Assembly (NCBI RefSeq): GCF_937616625.2 | Contig: NC_065573.1 | Location: 18,243,001-18,307,000 of the forward strand | Length of the DNA stretch: 64,000 nucleotides | Source: Mercurialis annua | Lineage: Eukaryota > Streptophyta > Magnoliopsida > Malpighiales > Euphorbiaceae | Direction: 5' to 3' | Shown: piece after piece, positions 61,056 through 64,000 of the stretch | Position numbering within the stretch: the stretch's first letter is position 1 | How the letters are laid out: every line of letters starts with the position of its first letter | Translations under genes and position numbers: made by a program | Notes under the pieces: generated by a model | Seen by the model: the letters and a program-made list of their open reading frames with translations, nothing else | What the model was told of the DNA's origin: nothing | The model's database searches: none

Positions 61056-62032
61056 GGTATGCGTCTTGGCGTTTTATGATTCACAAGTTAATGGTATTAT
61101 CAAGTTGGTATTAATCGTTAGGATTGGATGATTATTATAGTGTTTGTTGTGGAACCGAAATATTATCTGAAGTTTATTGGGTTTTGTTATTGATTATTTT
61201 GTTATCGAGATATTATAAGTGGAAGTAATTAAGTGTTGTAGAACGCAAGAATTTATCAACTTGTGTTTTTCAGTATTCCTATTTTGATGATAGGATTTGG
61301 AGTTGTAAGAAATGTAGTCGAGCTTAGTGCTTGATCTTGTATTTTATATTGAGGATTTTATAATAGATAAGTTTCGAGCTGGTTTTAGAAGCCACTCCGG
61401 TATAGAATAATTGTGACTCTCAGTTGAATAATAGTTGTTATTTCTCGTTGTGTTGAACGAGTATTAGTTGGAGCACCAAATTGTTAGGTGCAGAATTTGG
61501 TGCATATGTGTGTTGTGATCGCTTATATTGCGAATCAGTGTCAATTTTGAGATTCGAGATTTCGTTCTTAATTATCCTTAGTATTTCAGTCGAATTTTAT
61601 GCGGGAGAGTTTGTTTTTCCTTCTTTGATTTCACCTATGAGGGATGTTATCGTTTTATGTTAAGAGAAATTTAGCATTGAGATTATTGTTACCATTTAAG
61701 TTTGTTGATTTATATGAGTGGTGGTTTTGAGTTATCATTCGAGGAGCAACCTGTTAAGTTTGTGGTTACATAAATGCGTAAGTTGATGAATAACAGAATT
61801 ACTATGATTACAGTTTCGGTTGGTTACTTGGTTGAGGAATTTTCTTAAGAAACAGAGTTTGTTATGCAATTTTTTTATTTTGCTTTCCTTGATTTCTTTG
61901 GGTATCATGATTATGTGTTCTTACGTTGGTCATGTACGTTTTGTTTGGTTTGCTATTTAGTTTTATGTTATGTTTAACTTCAGTTGTTTTTGTTTTAAAT
62001 TCGAGGACGAATTTTTTTTTAGTAGGGGAGAA
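61056..62032 (+). other. Non-coding interior of element D, right part
   Basis: 977 bp resuming after the AAAAC duplication of E. No gene is seen. Homologous to 21480-22500 of B in reverse orientation. It ends with the conserved hairpin 61997-62014 and the polypurine tract. Confidence 0.72.
62021..62032 (+). other. Polypurine tract of element D
   Basis: AGTAGGGGAGAA directly before the 3' LTR start, a variant of the tract of the other elements. Confidence 0.85.
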
Positions 62033-62145
62033 TGTAATACCCCGTGTTTTCAAACTTGATTTCTCAGTTCGGTTATCCGTTAGAAATTAGTTATTTTCTT
62101 GAATTCTTTGTTCTTTTGTATTTCATCATGTTCTTGTTATGTTTC
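62033..62145 (+). repeat. Element D 3' LTR fragment, cut by element F
   Basis: 113 bp matching 43374-43486 with two differences. F begins at 62146. Confidence 0.85.
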
Positions 62146-64000
62146 TGTCACGACCCATTTTCATGAATCGCGACCAGCGCTAGGGTATGGGTAATGTAGT
62201 ACCGAAACCCGTAGCTAGCCTATCATTTAACACATAAACACATAAACCTGCAGAAAACCAGTGCTCGGGGGCAACCGAGACTTCAGCCTAAATCTAGCAG
62301 ATATAATATTCAACAGATAATATAACATGCTTATCCAATTCTGAGTCTAAAAATAGGCATAACATAAATAATCCGAAATAACTACATAACATGCCAGAGC
62401 AATATAACTAGTCAGACCAATCCGACAAACAACTGTAATAATAATAAAGACGTCTAGTCAACTACTGCGGTCTAAGAATAAAATAGTTTGACAGTTTATC
62501 AAAATAAATGGAACCTCCGAGGAAAAGTAAATGCGGAGATCACCAGACTCTCTCAGATCATAACCCTGGGAAAAATTGGGAAAACAACGGGGTCAGATAT
62601 ACTGAGATGAGTTCATACCACCATTTACATTTATTAAGTGGAAAACCTTTAAAACGTTTAAAACATTTAATAACGATATTACAGATAATAGTTGGAACCC
62701 TAATCCACAATTCTAAATAATAATCATAATCCAATAGGTCTGGTCCCAGAGAGCTGAGCTACACCGAGTTACCACTGACCACACTTATACCAGAGTCCCG
62801 AGAGCTGAGCTACACCGAGTTACTCTACCTGGTCCCGAGAGCTATGCTCACACCGAATTACCACATTTCCATATATACCTTACCCAGATCAATACCGGTG
62901 CGCACGCAGTCCTAATGATGCCCATTAGGTAGCATGTTCCAACTAAGAGCCATAATATAAAACAGTTCGAAATATACGTACAGTATATATATTTAATATT
63001 AAAATAACAATTTACTTAATAAAGCGGTAAATAGTAAATACAAACTCACTGCTTGCTAATCCACGTGAATACCGGCAAGCAACTAATCCTGGTTCTCCTC
63101 TGAAGCACGAACAGTAGACGGGTCTAGACAAATAAAATAATTATTAAAAACAGACCCTAACTCTAGAGAGTACTAGACACCACATAGGACTAGCACAAAT
63201 AACATGTCGGAATAAACAATCCAAAGCACACACAAATAATACCCATTAGGTAATAAAGCCCAATTAAAATAAGTCTATTGAGTTTCTGTTTTAAAATTCG
63301 ATCCAGAAAATATTATTGAAATATTATTTAAATAATAAATTAAATCAATTTTCAAATAGTGGGTTAGCCGAGTTATCGATAACTACCAAGCTAAACTCAC
63401 ATGTCGGGCTACCCAAGTCTAACCCGACCCAAACATTTTATCAAAAATATAAACCGTAGTTTATAATTTTAAGAATAATAATTTGATAAAATAACAATCA
63501 TTAATTAAGACGGAACTCGATAGCCTAAATAAATTGACCATTAATTACCGTCAATTACTTAACTAAAATTAATTAAGAAAAATATTTAAATTTATAATTT
63601 AGTCACTTTGACACACCATGCCATCATTAAAAAAAAACAATAATTACCCAAGTAATTATCCGATTAAAAGATTGTAAAACAAATATCATTTTTCAATTAA
63701 ATTTATCAAAAATAAAATCAAATTATAATCTTAGGCTAATAAACTAACCAATAATACTAATTAATCCAAATGGCCATAACATCACATTTAAACAATGAAT
63801 CAATACTGCCAAAATAAATTCTATGCCAATCATAAACCAAAATGAATAACATTTCAAATCTCAAATTCGATTAAATCAATAATATACCAATTATATTCAG
63901 ATCTTAAATAATGCCAACAACGCTTAAACAATCCAATTCGTAATTAATATAACTATATTCCTAGGGACTAAACTGCCATATTTTAAAGTTTAAGTATTAA
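62146..64000 (-). mobile_element. Element F: LTR fragment running off the window
   Basis: 1855 bp starting with the same terminal block as the LTRs of A, C and E, in the same orientation, with the triple repeat (62740-62865) and hairpin 1 (62911-62929). From about 63500 it diverges clearly, so it is a different subfamily. The 5 bp before it is GTTTC. Only LTR is visible; I cannot say whether it is autonomous. Confidence 0.8.

Larger units (their letters stand above)
43374..62145 (+). mobile_element. Element D: plus-strand LARD-type element, carrying E and cut by F
   Basis: The only plus-strand large element here. Order: 5' LTR 43374-46614, primer site 46619-46630, interior 46615-49828 and 61056-62032 (interrupted by E), polypurine tract 62021-62032, first 113 bp of the 3' LTR (62033-62145), then F. 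The interior totals about 4.2 kb and is non-coding, with blocks homologous to the interior of B. The two visible LTR pieces differ at two of 113 positions. The rest of the 3' LTR lies outside the window. Confidence 0.85.

Overview
The window is nuclear DNA of a flowering plant, probably a eudicot; I cannot name the species. The evidence is Ty3/gypsy chromovirus elements of the Tekay/Del type primed by initiator tRNA-Met, a small secreted cysteine-rich peptide gene of RALF-like type, and AT-rich gene-poor sequence with nested LTR retrotransposons. There are no bacterial features, rRNA, tRNA or CRISPR arrays.

Positions 1-34730 hold a head-to-tail tandem array of a ~2.25-2.28 kb unit, six copies seen. 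Unit starts are 1, 2254, 15819, 18102, 30749 and 32994. Every unit carries one minus-strand RALF-like gene of 95 codons, a compound TG/TA/GA microsatellite just 3' of the gene, and a 1.13 kb solo LTR flanked by the same ATTGA duplication. The solo LTR therefore inserted before the array amplified. The window starts inside one solo LTR, and the sixth unit is cut by a retrotransposon.

Six LTR retrotransposons, here called A to F, invade the array and one another. A (3286-14564, target duplication TGGAC) is a full-length minus-strand Tekay-type element with one uninterrupted 1655-codon gag-pol. B (18527-28884) has 2.9 kb LTRs, a primer site and a polypurine tract, but a 4.6 kb non-coding interior, so it is a LARD-type non-autonomous element. 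C (from 34731) is an older Tekay-type element with a broken gag-pol. D (from 43374, plus strand) is a second LARD inserted in the right LTR of C. E (49829-61050, duplication AAAAC) is a young Tekay-type element inserted in D, with two frameshifts. F (from 62146) sits in the 3' LTR of D, and only part of one LTR is inside the window.

The coding elements (A, C, E) and the LARDs (B, D) share LTR ends, primer site, polypurine tract and a ~330 bp leader, so A-like elements plausibly supply proteins to the LARDs. The LTRs and leaders also carry conserved structure that the standard parts list does not explain. The clearest is an LTR hairpin with compensatory base changes between families. Others are a second hairpin with a complementary loop, an inverted repeat around the primer site, a perfect hairpin beside the polypurine tract, dense dyad arrays in U3, and conserved splice signals suggesting a ~2.7 kb leader intron that ends 4 nt before the gag ATG.

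Insertion order: solo LTR, array amplification, then A, B and C into separate units, D into C, and E and F into D. All divergence figures are by-eye counts.
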